Program-made: the position numbers and the translations under genes | Shown: positions 35,058-44,092 of the stretch, piece by piece | Layout: each line of letters opens with the position of its first letter | Position numbering within the stretch: the stretch's first letter is position 1 | Notes under the pieces: generated by a model | Told to the model about the DNA's origin: nothing | Seen by the model: the letters and a program-made list of their open reading frames with translations, nothing else | Databases searched by the model: none | Assembly: GCF_001078595.1 (NCBI RefSeq) | Contig: NZ_LFTY01000002.1 | Location: forward strand, 1,384,151 to 1,448,150 | DNA length: 64,000 nt | Direction of reading: 5' to 3' | Source of the DNA: Candidatus Rhodobacter oscarellae | GTDB taxonomy: Bacteria > Pseudomonadota > Alphaproteobacteria > Rhodobacterales > Rhodobacteraceae

Positions 35058-36167
35058 TCAACAATCCGAGAGCGTCAGACGTCGCAATTGCTCGGCCACA
35101 TACTCTGCGCATTCCATTGACAGATGCGGCCCCATGGGAAGGCTCAAAACGCGGCGGGACATGTCCTGTGCAATTGGGAAGCCTTCCGCCAAGGAAGGAT
35201 CGTCCCTATAGGCGTTTTGCTGACCAGGGGGCGAAGGGTAATGGATCAGCGTGGCGATGCCGCGCTCGGCCAACCTGGATTGCAACTTGTCCCGCATTTG
35301 GTGTTGCACGACGAAAAGGTGATAGACCGGATCCGCGAAATCGGGGGCGTTTGGCAGCACCAGATCTGCATCGCGGAGCGCGTCCAGATAAAAACGCGCG
35401 ATTTTTTGCCGCCGCGCCGTCCAAGTGTCGAGGCTTGCAAGCTTCACCCGTAGGATGGCCGCCTGAAGAGGGTCCAAACGCGAGTTCGTGCCCAGTATCT
35501 CATGCTCATATTTGCGCCGGCTGCCGTAGTTTCCCAGCATGCGGACGCGTTCTGCGATCTTGGCCGAGTTGGTTGTGATGGCGCCGCCATCGCCACCGGC
35601 CCCGAGGTTTTTACCGGGATAGAAGCTCCAGCACACAATATCGGCATGGCTACCAATCCGCCGCCCCTTGTACCGCGCGCCATGCGCCTGTGCTGCGTCT
35701 TCGATGACGGGAATACCGCGATCTTTGGCGACATCCAAAATGCCATCCAGATCAGCCGGGCAGCCATAAAGATGGACCGGAATTATGGCCTTGGTGGCGG
35801 GTGATAGGCGGCTCGAGATACCGTTTGCGTTGATGTTATGACTTGCGGGGTCCGGGTCAACGGGGACAATTGTTGCGCCCACGGCGGACACGGCCAGCCA
35901 TGTTGCGATGAATGTGTTGGCGGGAACGATGACCTCATCACCGGGGCCGATGCCCAATGCCCGCAAGGCTAACACCAGGGCATCCAGCCCATTGCCGGTG
36001 CCAACCGCGAAATCCGCCTGGCAATACCGCGCCCAATCCGCTTCGAAAGCGTCCACTTCGGGGCCGCCGATATAGTATCCGCTTTCCATGACGCGCGCGA
36101 CAGCGCCATCGATTTGATCCTTCAATTCGCGATAGGCCGCGCCGACGTCTAGAAACGGAACCTTCAA
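35058..36167 (-). CDS. DegT-type sugar aminotransferase, FdtB/QdtB-like
   Basis: 369-residue PLP enzyme. LKVPFLDVGAAYRELKDQI starts the protein at a TTG (36167) that overlaps the TGA of the FdtA-like gene, so the two are coupled. The PLP lysine is in SFYPGKNLGAGGDGGA and the cofactor Asp in IPVIEDAAQAHGA. FdtB/QdtB put an amino group on C3 of a dTDP-3-keto-6-deoxyhexose made by FdtA/QdtA, giving Fuc3N or Qui3N. No rmlA or rmlB is in the window, so the precursor must come from elsewhere. Confidence 0.8.
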   Translation of the reverse strand: MKVPFLDVGAAYRELKDQIDGAVARVMESGYYIGGPEVDAFEADWARYCQADFAVGTGNGLDALVLALRALGIGPGDEVIVPANTFIATWLAVSAVGATIVPVDPDPASHNINANGISSRLSPATKAIIPVHLYGCPADLDGILDVAKDRGIPVIEDAAQAHGARYKGRRIGSHADIVCWSFYPGKNLGAGGDGGAITTNSAKIAERVRMLGNYGSRRKYEHEILGTNSRLDPLQAAILRVKLASLDTWTARRQKIARFYLDALRDADLVLPNAPDFADPVYHLFVVQHQMRDKLQSRLAERGIATLIHYPSPPGQQNAYRDDPSLAEGFPIAQDMSRRVLSLPMGPHLSMECAEYVAEQLRRLTLSDC

Positions 36168-36583
36168 TTTGCTGCACTTACAGCTTGTCGGAACATGTCG
36201 TAGTCGCGGTAATAGTCCGCCTCGTCGAAGGGAAGTGACGCCAACACCATGCAAACCGCCCCCTGGCTGAAGCTGTCCATCTCTCGCCAAACCATCTGAC
36301 TGATGTACAATCCCTTCCTTGGGTCCCTCAGCCAGTAGTCGGTGGTGTCAAATCCGTCATCGATCTTCACGCGAAAACTGCCGGACAAGGCGAACAGCAC
36401 CTGTTGCAGATCCCGGTGCGCGTGGCCGCCGCGCTCTGAATCTACGGGGACGTTGTACAAGTAATAGACGCGTTTGATATCGAATGGGACGTGGCTGTTG
36501 CCTTCTATAAAGGTCAGGTCCCCCCGGAAATCGTGAATTTGGGGCAGTTCGACTTCACGAACTTCGCCAAGTTTCTTTTTCAT
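36164..36583 (-). CDS. fdtA: dTDP-6-deoxy-3,4-keto-hexulose isomerase
   Basis: 139-residue cupin of the WxcM/FdtA/QdtA family, which shifts the keto group of dTDP-4-keto-6-deoxyglucose from C4 to C3. Clear marks: FRGDLTFIEG, DIKRVYYLYNVP, RGGHAHRDLQQ (active-site His pair) and YISQMVWREMDSFS. FdtA (fucose type) and QdtA (quinovose type) are not separated here by eye, so the symbol stands for the family. It is the upstream partner of the aminotransferase. Confidence 0.8.
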   Translation of the reverse strand: MKKKLGEVREVELPQIHDFRGDLTFIEGNSHVPFDIKRVYYLYNVPVDSERGGHAHRDLQQVLFALSGSFRVKIDDGFDTTDYWLRDPRKGLYISQMVWREMDSFSQGAVCMVLASLPFDEADYYRDYDMFRQAVSAAN

Positions 36584-36632
36584 ATTTGGCTCCGCGGCGA
36601 TAGATTTCGACCACAGTTACACAAACGAGCAA

Positions 36633-38426
36633 TCAATCATATCCTTGCTTTTGCGCCGTGAACATCGCCGCATAAAGCCCGTCGCGTTGCAACAACTCTT
36701 CATGCGTCCCGCCCTCGATGAGGGTCCCGTTTTCAAGGAAATAGATCTGGTCGGCATTCATGACAGAGGACAACCGGTGCGACACGACAACAGTCGTCTT
36801 ATTCTTTGTCAGGCGTTGCATGGCCGCCTGAATGCGGTCTTCCGTGCCCTGGTCCAGTGCAGAGGTCGCCTCATCCAACAGGACAATGGGTGCGTCGTTC
36901 AAAAAGGCGCGGGCGATGGCAATGCGTTGCTTCTGTCCGCCTGACAATTGGCTGCCTTTCGGCCCCAACGGCGTGTCACCGCGGCTGCGCATGAGGGGCG
37001 CAATTTCGGCCGCTTCCGCAGCGGCCCAGATTTCTTCATCACTTGCATCCGTCCGGGCATAGCGGATGTTTTCCTTTATCGTGTCATTGAAGATGACAAT
37101 ATCCTGCGCGACCACGGAGAAGGACTTGCGGAACCGCTCGAGGTCGAGGTCCTTCACATCCGCATCTCCCAAGGTGATTTTCCCATCCCCGACATCGTAG
37201 AGGCGCGTCAAAAGGCTGAGGATCGTCGTTTTCCCCGACCCGGTCGGCCCAACCACCGCAGTGACCTCACCCCCCTTGAGGCGCAGGGATAAATCCCGAA
37301 ACAGCGGCTCCTCGCCCTCATAACCAAAGGTGACATCTTCAAGAACGAAGTCGGATTGCGTGTCGATATCTTGTTCCGGGTTCTCGGCAAGCGCCAGCGC
37401 CGAGTTGAGTTTCAGATGCGCGCAAACCGAATCCAGCATGACCAATATCCCCTGCAATTGGGCGAAGTAATTGGCAACGGCCCGGATCGGGTCGAACAAG
37501 ATCGCAAGACCAAGAAGGAAGGTGATCAGGCCGGCGGCGTCCATCCCGGACGTGTCCGTCAGAATAAGGTATCCGCCGCCCGCGATCACAATCACAAAGA
37601 CGAAAGCTGTGATTAGGTCAATCAGGGGCGGGATCAGCGCCTGGGTGGACAAAAGGCGATAATTCAGGGTTCGAATAAGGCCGGAAGCGTTGAATAACCG
37701 ATCCTGCTCATACTCCTCCTGGCCGGTTATTTTGACGGTGCGCATGCCGCTCGACATCTCTTCGATGTTGGTGACGTAGTCGCTGGTCGCCTTCTCGACA
37801 CCGATTTGCAGGCTGCGGATGCGATGCCCGACAAACTGCATACTCAGCGCGACACTGGGGATCGCGATCAGGGCCGCAGCAAACAAGAGCGGCGATTTGT
37901 AAATCAGATAACCCGAAACAACCAAAACCGTGACGGCTTCGCGCACAGCAATCACACTGGTCTGGCCCAGAAACGTGCCCAACGCGTTGGCTTGGGCGAC
38001 GACACGGTGGATGATTTCGCCGGAATTGGTGCGGTCGAAATACGCCAAATCCAACCGCAGCAGATTCGAGATGATGTCTTTGCGGATTTCCAGCACGATT
38101 TCCGACGTCAGCCAGGCAGAGATCCGCGGCGTCGCAAAGGACAGAAATCCGCGCAGCACAAAAATCGCGAAGACCACCGCAGAGACCCACAGCAGCTGCG
38201 CGACCGTTCCGTTCTCGAAGATGACCCGCAACCCACCTTCGGTCAGCGCAAGAAACTGTTGATACACAACACCTTGCCCAACGATCAGGACCAGCATCAC
38301 GATCATCCAGGGCGTTTTCTGCTTCAAATAGGTCCGCCAGACCCAATGCAGATTTTCGCGGTCGGGGTCCTGGAAAAACCGCCGCCGTTCTTTGGCCTGT
38401 TCACTGCGCTTCATGTCAAACAGCAA
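36633..38426 (-). CDS. MsbA/PglK-like ABC transporter
   Basis: 597 residues: a soluble N-terminal 30 residues, six TM helices, and a C-terminal ATPase with Walker A VGPTGSGKTTI, signature LSGGQKQRIAIARA, Walker B IVLLDEATSALD and VVSHRLSS. Half-size lipid-linked glycan or lipid flippase type. Located in a surface-glycan cluster, it could flip an undecaprenyl-linked oligosaccharide as PglK does. Confidence 0.8.
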   Translation of the reverse strand: MLFDMKRSEQAKERRRFFQDPDRENLHWVWRTYLKQKTPWMIVMLVLIVGQGVVYQQFLALTEGGLRVIFENGTVAQLLWVSAVVFAIFVLRGFLSFATPRISAWLTSEIVLEIRKDIISNLLRLDLAYFDRTNSGEIIHRVVAQANALGTFLGQTSVIAVREAVTVLVVSGYLIYKSPLLFAAALIAIPSVALSMQFVGHRIRSLQIGVEKATSDYVTNIEEMSSGMRTVKITGQEEYEQDRLFNASGLIRTLNYRLLSTQALIPPLIDLITAFVFVIVIAGGGYLILTDTSGMDAAGLITFLLGLAILFDPIRAVANYFAQLQGILVMLDSVCAHLKLNSALALAENPEQDIDTQSDFVLEDVTFGYEGEEPLFRDLSLRLKGGEVTAVVGPTGSGKTTILSLLTRLYDVGDGKITLGDADVKDLDLERFRKSFSVVAQDIVIFNDTIKENIRYARTDASDEEIWAAAEAAEIAPLMRSRGDTPLGPKGSQLSGGQKQRIAIARAFLNDAPIVLLDEATSALDQGTEDRIQAAMQRLTKNKTTVVVSHRLSSVMNADQIYFLENGTLIEGGTHEELLQRDGLYAAMFTAQKQGYD

Positions 38427-38518
38427 CCTTTGCGGATCATTGTGCGAGTTCGTAAACGTCCCGCAGACCCTTAGTAGAGTTCATGGTCCGCGTCTATCGG
38501 CGGAGCTCAGAGTCTGGC

Positions 38519-38720
38519 TCAAAACCCGCCCACAGTTCTCCTTACGATATGGCAGGTTGATCTTCTGATGGCGGCGAGCAGTGCCCAAGCCTCTGCGGAT
38601 GCGATTATGCGCTCCCAGTCCTCCGCCAATCGGCGGCAGCGCCCCAATTGCGTGTCCGCACGCCTTTTGGCCATGACAATGCTGTAAGCTGTCATCCCAC
38701 AGTTTTGCCACTGTTGCTTT
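38519..38720 (-). mobile_element. Remnant of an IS5-family transposase, C-terminus
   Basis: A minus-strand frame reads QNCGMTAYSIVMAKRRADTQ, then RRLAEDWERIIASAEAWALL and AAIRRSTCHIVRR. This is the familiar C-terminal end of IS5-type transposases, where RR(L/F)AKDYE precedes a final helix with IRR. Only about 60 residues remain and no terminal inverted repeats were found. It lies exactly where gene orientation switches between the ABC transporter and the glycosyltransferase, suggesting the cluster was assembled through IS activity. Confidence 0.6.
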
Positions 38721-38776
38721 CCCGGGGTATTTCCTATTGGTTCCTTGATTGCCTCAAAAGTCAGATCGCGACCCCC

Positions 38777-39736
38777 ATGCGCCACACAATCTTGCTTATC
38801 ACCTACAATCAGGAGGGTTTTGTTGGCGAAGCACTAGACTCCATCCTTAACAGCCGACCGCTTCCTTATGAGATCGTGATTTGTGAAGATTGCTCCACCG
38901 ATGGCACGCGCGATGTTTTGAGCCGCTACCGTGACAAACACCCCGACATTATCAAGCTTCACTTCAACGCCCAGAACCTTGGGATTTGGGGGAACTTGAA
39001 CAAGGTCTCCAAACTGGCGAGCGGCGACGTGGTCAGCTATCTGGGTGGCGATGATTGGTTTGCCCCGGACCTTTTGGCGAATATGAACCAAACGATTGCG
39101 AACAGCGGTCTGGACCCGCAAAAGGACAAGTTCCGCATTTTGCCCAACACAATTATCTGGTCACCGGGACATCAGGATCGGCTCCCACACAACGAAGACC
39201 ACATAAAGTCATATACCCCGCCCGGACTGTTCCTGAGAAACCTGAACCACAGCCGCCTGCAAGGCATAAGCGCCGCCTTGCATCGCTGCTTTCCTGACTA
39301 TGCCGATAATTCTGACGACATCGGCTCGTGGGCAGATCTCGTACAGGAAGTGGAATTCGCCAAACATGCGGAACATCTGCTGATCGGGGACTATGATGGA
39401 AGCTATTATCGACAGTTTGTTGGTGTCGTGGCGAAGCAATCGGATCGGGAACTTTCGGAGAGCTATTTGCGAGCCGTGGAGCAGATCATAGAAAACGCGT
39501 CGTCAGAAAACGGCGAGCTGGCGGAATGCGACAAAAGTTATGCGCAAATTCTGGCAGGTATGGTCCGTCAGGAAATAGATACAGATCTGCCAGCACTTTT
39601 CCCATTGACGAAACAAGTTTATCGCCATTTGCGCAATTTTCCGCAGGACCGGAAAATCGTTTCCAGACGACTTCGGATCATCTGGGAGAAGTCGCTTGGG
39701 AACGCACTGAAACGCAAGCTGGGACTGATGCGTTAG
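38777..39736 (+). CDS. Family 2 glycosyltransferase
   Basis: 319-residue GT-A enzyme from the ATG at 38777 (MRHTILLITYNQEGFVGEAL). The nucleotide-binding Asp is in ICEDCSTDGTRDVLSRY and the DxD-like metal motif in SYLGGDDWFAPDLL. It is the only plus-strand gene of the polysaccharide cluster. The open frame to 38648 upstream runs over the IS5 remnant and is not coding. Confidence 0.8.
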   Translation: MRHTILLITYNQEGFVGEALDSILNSRPLPYEIVICEDCSTDGTRDVLSRYRDKHPDIIKLHFNAQNLGIWGNLNKVSKLASGDVVSYLGGDDWFAPDLLANMNQTIANSGLDPQKDKFRILPNTIIWSPGHQDRLPHNEDHIKSYTPPGLFLRNLNHSRLQGISAALHRCFPDYADNSDDIGSWADLVQEVEFAKHAEHLLIGDYDGSYYRQFVGVVAKQSDRELSESYLRAVEQIIENASSENGELAECDKSYAQILAGMVRQEIDTDLPALFPLTKQVYRHLRNFPQDRKIVSRRLRIIWEKSLGNALKRKLGLMR

Positions 39737-39897
39737 TTGGCTGATCTGGGGGAAGTTATGGGACTTGCCTCAGTTATTCCGGCGTAGGGAAAACACTACT
39801 GTGTGCGGTGCGCGGCGACCCGGTGCCTGTCTGCACTTTTCTACGTTTTCGATCCGCAAAACACTGAACACCAAAAGGCTGCGCCCCGCGGTTCCGC

Positions 39898-41058
39898 TCA
39901 CGCCGGACGCGCAACGGCGCGAAATACCTCTGTGACGTGCGCAATGTCGTCTAGCGTCAGGTTGTGGTGGTTTGGCAGATAAAGCCCCAGATCATGCACC
40001 TTGTCCGCATTAGGCAATGCGGCGGCCTTGTGGTTCCGCAGCCAAAACGGATGACGCGCGATGTTGCCGCAGATTAAGGGGCGAACTTCAATCTGGGCGT
40101 CAGTTAGTGCTTCATACGTCTCAAGGCGGTTCTCGACAAAGGTCCCGTATGCAAAAGAAGACAGCGGGTCAGCTTCGCTTGTCTGCGCAAAAAAGTCGGG
40201 CAGCGCGGCGCGATAGGCCTCGAAGTTACGCTCGCGAACTTTGACGATATCATCGAGTTTCAGAAGCTGCGACTGTCCCAGCCGCGCCTGCAGGTCTGTC
40301 GAGCGCAGGTTAAAGCCCGCGTGATAGAAGGTGTAAAGGTTACGCACCGCGTCCACGTCATGCGCAGACGTGAGGGCCTCGCGCCGCTCGGGAGACAGGT
40401 CGCGGCTCCAGCCGTGAGAGCGCAGAGACAACATCACCTGTTGCAGGTCGCTGTCATCAGTGACGACCATGCCCCCCTCAATCGTCGAGACATGATGGCC
40501 GTAATAGAAGCTGAAGCTGCCCGCGGTGCCATGGGTGCCCAGCTTGCGCCCAGCATATGCCGAGCCAAGCGCCTCGCAACTGTCCTCCAGCAGGATCACG
40601 CCGTATCGGTCGCAGATCTCTTGGATTTCCTTCAACTTGTTTGCGTGACCCAGCACATGCACGAGGATCAGGACAGAAGGTTCATGGGTTCGGCACAATT
40701 CTTCCAGATGATTCAGGTCCAGCCCGAGGTCCATCGGGTCGCAATCGCAAAGCTTTGTGTCGAAGCCGAACTGCAGCAGAGGCGCCACCGTCGTCACCCA
40801 GCTGACTGAGGCCGCAATCGCCTTGTTGTTACGCAGCCGCCCGGCCTCTCGCAGGGCATAGATCATCAGCAGGTTGGCCGAGCTGCCCGAGTTCACAAAC
40901 ACGGCATGCTTGCTACCCATCCAATCAGCGAATTGTTCTTCGAAGGATACCGTTTCGTTCGCCTTGGTCAGGCGGTTGCCAGCCAGCATCCAATCGGACA
41001 ACGCCTGCAGCTCGTCCTGTGTGATCGTGTCGTCAGCTAGATAGACAGGCCGGCTCAT
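39898..41058 (-). CDS. ColD-like GDP-4-keto-6-deoxymannose 3-dehydratase
   Basis: 386 residues of the DegT fold, but the cofactor-binding lysine is replaced by histidine: SFSFYYGHHVSTIEGG places His188 and His189 where aminotransferases have Lys. ColD, which removes the C3 hydroxyl of GDP-4-keto-6-deoxymannose with PLP and glutamate, has a catalytic His188 in the same context and a similar length (388). It lacks the cysteine cluster of the iron-sulfur relative AscC/RfbH as far as can be seen. Expected product: a 3,6-dideoxy-4-keto sugar for the surface glycan. Confidence 0.78.
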   Translation of the reverse strand: MSRPVYLADDTITQDELQALSDWMLAGNRLTKANETVSFEEQFADWMGSKHAVFVNSGSSANLLMIYALREAGRLRNNKAIAASVSWVTTVAPLLQFGFDTKLCDCDPMDLGLDLNHLEELCRTHEPSVLILVHVLGHANKLKEIQEICDRYGVILLEDSCEALGSAYAGRKLGTHGTAGSFSFYYGHHVSTIEGGMVVTDDSDLQQVMLSLRSHGWSRDLSPERREALTSAHDVDAVRNLYTFYHAGFNLRSTDLQARLGQSQLLKLDDIVKVRERNFEAYRAALPDFFAQTSEADPLSSFAYGTFVENRLETYEALTDAQIEVRPLICGNIARHPFWLRNHKAAALPNADKVHDLGLYLPNHHNLTLDDIAHVTEVFRAVARPA

Positions 41059-41849
41059 CCAAATACTCCTTTGAGCGCGCGCCAGCGCTTTATCATCTTG
41101 AGTTCGTGATAGAACTGCTTGACTTCCTTATAGGCGTTTTTCATCGCCAGCGCCTTCGCCTCGTCCTCAGCCGCGCCCACGGTGATCGAGCCTTCATGGG
41201 CCAGAAACACTGCCAGCGGCTCGGCGACAAAGCCGATCTTTGGATAGCGCAGCATCGACAAAAGCGAAGCGTACACATCTGGACCCACGCCATGGTAATG
41301 CGCCTTAGGCAGAGGCAAACGACCCTGATAGATCGCATCAATCAAGGTGTGACGACGAAATACGCATGCGCCCGGCGAGATGATCGTGCGCAAGATCTTC
41401 TTCTCCAGCGCCTTGCGCGGGTAAGTGCCCGTCGCTGGCATCCAATCCTCGAACATGCGCGGCCCGTCCTTGCCGGCACCGTCCTCCAGAACTTCGTGGA
41501 TCTGCGCCACACTGAACGCAAAGCCAGTGTCTGGGGTCATCACACTCAAGCATGCCTCGATGAAAGTCGGCTGGATCCAGTCGTCATCATATTGCAGATG
41601 CACAAACTCGCCAGAGCTGTGCATGATCCCATCAAGCCAGCAGTAATGCGGACCGAAGTCGCGGTCACGCCGCACGTATTGGATCCTGTCGCCATAGCCA
41701 GCGGCAACCTCTGGCGTCGCGTCGGTCGAGCCGTGATCGACCACCACCACCTCACAAGCCACGGTTTGAGCAAGCGCGCTGTCGATCGCCCGCGGCAGCA
41801 AAGCCGCGCGATTGAAGGTCGGCACCACAATTGAGACACCTTCAGCCAT
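41055..41849 (-). CDS. Family 2 glycosyltransferase
   Basis: 264 residues. GVSIVVPTFNRAALLPRAID at the N-terminus, VVVDHGSTDATPEVAAGYGD for nucleotide binding and HLQYDDDWIQPTF as the metal motif. The ATG overlaps the stop of the epimerase gene, and its stop overlaps the start of the ColD-like gene. Confidence 0.82.
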   Translation of the reverse strand: MAEGVSIVVPTFNRAALLPRAIDSALAQTVACEVVVVDHGSTDATPEVAAGYGDRIQYVRRDRDFGPHYCWLDGIMHSSGEFVHLQYDDDWIQPTFIEACLSVMTPDTGFAFSVAQIHEVLEDGAGKDGPRMFEDWMPATGTYPRKALEKKILRTIISPGACVFRRHTLIDAIYQGRLPLPKAHYHGVGPDVYASLLSMLRYPKIGFVAEPLAVFLAHEGSITVGAAEDEAKALAMKNAYKEVKQFYHELKMIKRWRALKGVFG

Positions 41850-42627
41850 CCAAATCTCCTAAGATCGCCCGAAGGCGAGACGTATCAGCAACGAGTATGT
41901 CAGCATGTCCCTTGGGATGAATGTCCAGCGTAACGCTTGACAAGGATTGCACAAACTCCGCGACTTTGGTGCCACAGCCGGCGCCAATATTGACCTCGCC
42001 CTCCGCCTCCGTCAGCGCCAGCTTTACCAAACGTTGCGCCGCTTCTTTTGCCGTCAAGAAGTCGCGGAGCGACTCTGCGCCATAAAGCTCGAAGGGTTTG
42101 CTCAGATCCTCGGTGGTGAGGCGGCGACTGATCGTGGGGCGCAGGTAGGATCCGGTCTGGGCAGGGTCATGGATCGAAAAAACCCGCCCGCAACACAGCG
42201 AGACACCCTTTGTCTGGGCGAAGAACCGTGCCGTGTCTTCCCCCATCAGCTTGGTTTGGCCGTAGACCGAAACAGGTATCGTGGGCGCGGTCTCAGCCAA
42301 TCGCTCTGCGCTTGGCGCGTAAACATGACCTGACGAGCAGTATAGCATTCGCTTGGATGTCATAGCGGCGCAAAGGTTCGCCGTGCCCGCAACATTCACC
42401 GCATAAGCGCGCGCCGGATCAGCCTTGACCTCAGCGACGGGCACCAACGCGGCCAAGTGCAGCACAAGGTCGAGCGGGCCACAATCGTGCAGCGCTTTTT
42501 GGGTGGCGTCGCCGTCCGTAAGGTCGGCCGTGTTCCTGATAACATCAGCCTCGGGGCAGAGCCGATCCAGCCAAGCCAGCACGTGCCGCCCTAGTATACC
42601 ACCTGAGCCCGTGACATAGATCCGCAT
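41842..42627 (-). CDS. NAD-dependent epimerase/dehydratase (extended SDR)
   Basis: 261 residues. N-terminal GSGGILGRHVLAWL nucleotide site, catalytic YGQTK (Tyr and Lys), and CSSGHVY with the Ser. Located next to the ColD-like dehydratase, so it may reduce or epimerise the 3-deoxy-4-keto sugar as ColC does in colitose synthesis; that is inferred from position only. Confidence 0.72.
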   Translation of the reverse strand: MRIYVTGSGGILGRHVLAWLDRLCPEADVIRNTADLTDGDATQKALHDCGPLDLVLHLAALVPVAEVKADPARAYAVNVAGTANLCAAMTSKRMLYCSSGHVYAPSAERLAETAPTIPVSVYGQTKLMGEDTARFFAQTKGVSLCCGRVFSIHDPAQTGSYLRPTISRRLTTEDLSKPFELYGAESLRDFLTAKEAAQRLVKLALTEAEGEVNIGAGCGTKVAEFVQSLSSVTLDIHPKGHADILVADTSRLRAILGDLDG

Positions 42628-43481
42628 CAGCCTATCGCCCTGCTACCAAGAGCGCGCACCCATTGCACCAGGGCGCTGCGTCGGATCACCGTCGGCGTGC
42701 CGCGCCCCGTCAAGAGCGCCCATGACACCGCACGCGGCAGGCGTTTGGCTTTGGCACATGCAAGCCAGGCCCCGTCGGGCAACGCAACCAACTTGCCGAA
42801 ATGCTTGCGCCAGATCCTGGCTTTCTCATCCTGCATGCCGGCTTGATCCGAGGACATACCGCCCACCCGATACGTCACGAAACGCTCGGTCACGCCACAA
42901 TTCGCACCTGCCAGAAAGAGCCGCAGGATCAAGTCGTAATCCGCCGAGATCTTGAACGAGAGATCGAAGCCTCCGAGGTCCAAAAACTGCTGCCGCGACA
43001 TCACCATGCCGGAATGGCCAAACGGCATCGTCAAAAGTACACGCGAATACCCTCTGCTGATCGTGCCACGGAAAACCCCGCTGGTGATCTCTCCGTCGGG
43101 GCCGAGCCCTAAGACAGGGCTAGCGACAAAGTCATGGCCTTCTTCCAGCTTCGCCAGCGCCTTCGCCAACCCGTCGGGATCGTGCAAATAGTCGTCAGAG
43201 TTCAGGACAAACAGCCACTCGCCCGTGGCCATTGCGGCGCCCTTGTTCATGGCGTCATAAACGCCTTGATCGGGCTCGCTGATCCACCCCGCTATGCGAC
43301 CCTCGTCGGCCAGTTTGGCGATACCGTCTGCGGTTCCATCAGACGAGCCGCCATCGATCACCAAATGCTCGCAATCGCGATGGGTCTGCGCCTCCACACT
43401 GGCGACGCCTTGCAGAAAGCTCTCCCACCTGCCTGCCTCATGCAGGTTGTAGGTTGCTGTTATGATCGAAATGCGGGCCAT
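42627..43481 (-). CDS. Family 2 glycosyltransferase
   Basis: 284 residues from the ATG at 43481 (MARISIITATYNLHEAGRWE). VIDGGSSDGTADGIAKLADE binds the nucleotide; VLNSDDYLHDPDGL is the metal site; KISADYDLILRLFLAG is typical of WcaE-like enzymes. The frame is open upstream to 43673, but without similarity or a ribosome site. First gene of the minus-strand run that ends at 39898. Confidence 0.8.
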   Translation of the reverse strand: MARISIITATYNLHEAGRWESFLQGVASVEAQTHRDCEHLVIDGGSSDGTADGIAKLADEGRIAGWISEPDQGVYDAMNKGAAMATGEWLFVLNSDDYLHDPDGLAKALAKLEEGHDFVASPVLGLGPDGEITSGVFRGTISRGYSRVLLTMPFGHSGMVMSRQQFLDLGGFDLSFKISADYDLILRLFLAGANCGVTERFVTYRVGGMSSDQAGMQDEKARIWRKHFGKLVALPDGAWLACAKAKRLPRAVSWALLTGRGTPTVIRRSALVQWVRALGSRAIG

Positions 43482-43935
43482 CTTAGAGCCGGCTCCCTTC
43501 GGCCTGACATTCTGACCGTATGTCAGAGAGTAAGGATCACGTGCAACGGTAAGGTTGAGTGGCTCGGCAAAATAAACGCACATGTTGACCTGGCGGCAAA
43601 TCCCCGGGTGGAGCACCATGCGCGGGTCGATGAGCCGCAGCATGTGTTTGCCAGGAAGTTGAGCGTCCCGCATTCGTAGGTGGAACCAGTATTCATCCAG
43701 CTGGTTGGCGGCTCTGGATGCCCTTGAAGCGGCTACAGAGACGGACCGAGTACGAAGGGAACATGAACTCCGAGCGGAGGTGTAGTGCCGCCGAAGCTCG
43801 TGCGGTACCCGCCGAACGAAGTAATAGACACCCTGCTTTACGAAGCTGTGTGCCGCTGTTTTGTTTGCTATCCTGTACTACGCCTTAGCTCATCCCACGA
43901 GAAACTGAAGCGATACAATTGCATGTCTTAAAAGA
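43482..43935. other. Non-coding stretch between glycan cluster and tRNA remnant
   Basis: About 450 bases with only short unconvincing frames. It is host DNA next to the split tRNA gene and must hold the promoter of the minus-strand glycan genes; none is recognised. Confidence 0.4.
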
Positions 43936-43993
43936 TGGTGCCCGAGGCGAGACTCGAACTCGCACGCCCGTGAAGGCGGGGGATTTTGAATCC
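43936..43993 (-). pseudogene. tRNA-Leu(CAA) 3' half, left junction of island
   Basis: Reading the minus strand: from the anticodon arm GGATTCAAAATCC through a long variable arm (CGCCTTCACGGGCG), T arm with GAGTTCGAGTCTC and acceptor strand CTCGGGC plus ACCA. The 5' half is missing here and is found at 56225-56266, where its GCCCGAG pairs with this CTCGGGC. This shows one host tRNA-Leu gene cut in two by the island. Confidence 0.92.
43980..43993. other. Left attachment core
   Basis: GGGATTTTGAATCC, identical to the right copy at 56225-56238. It covers the anticodon loop and 3' stem of tRNA-Leu(CAA). Identity stops abruptly on both sides, which sets the crossover within these 14 bases. Confidence 0.85.
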
Positions 43994-44063
43994 GATGGTT
44001 GATCGGAATGTCCTTATTTTTAAGGGTGGAATTGATGCCCATGTCACTACCCGGTGACGCCAT

Positions 44064-44092
44064 GTCACCGCCATGTCACTGTCATGTCACCG
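44064..44092. repeat. TGTCAC array, left copy (possible integrase arm sites)
   Basis: A 29-base block with ATGTCACTGTCATGTCACCG at its end, identical to 55945-55973 near the other end. Further ATGTCAC words lie just to its left (44041, 44061). Repeats of a short word inside both ends of an island are what tyrosine-integrase arm-binding sites look like. Confidence 0.6.
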
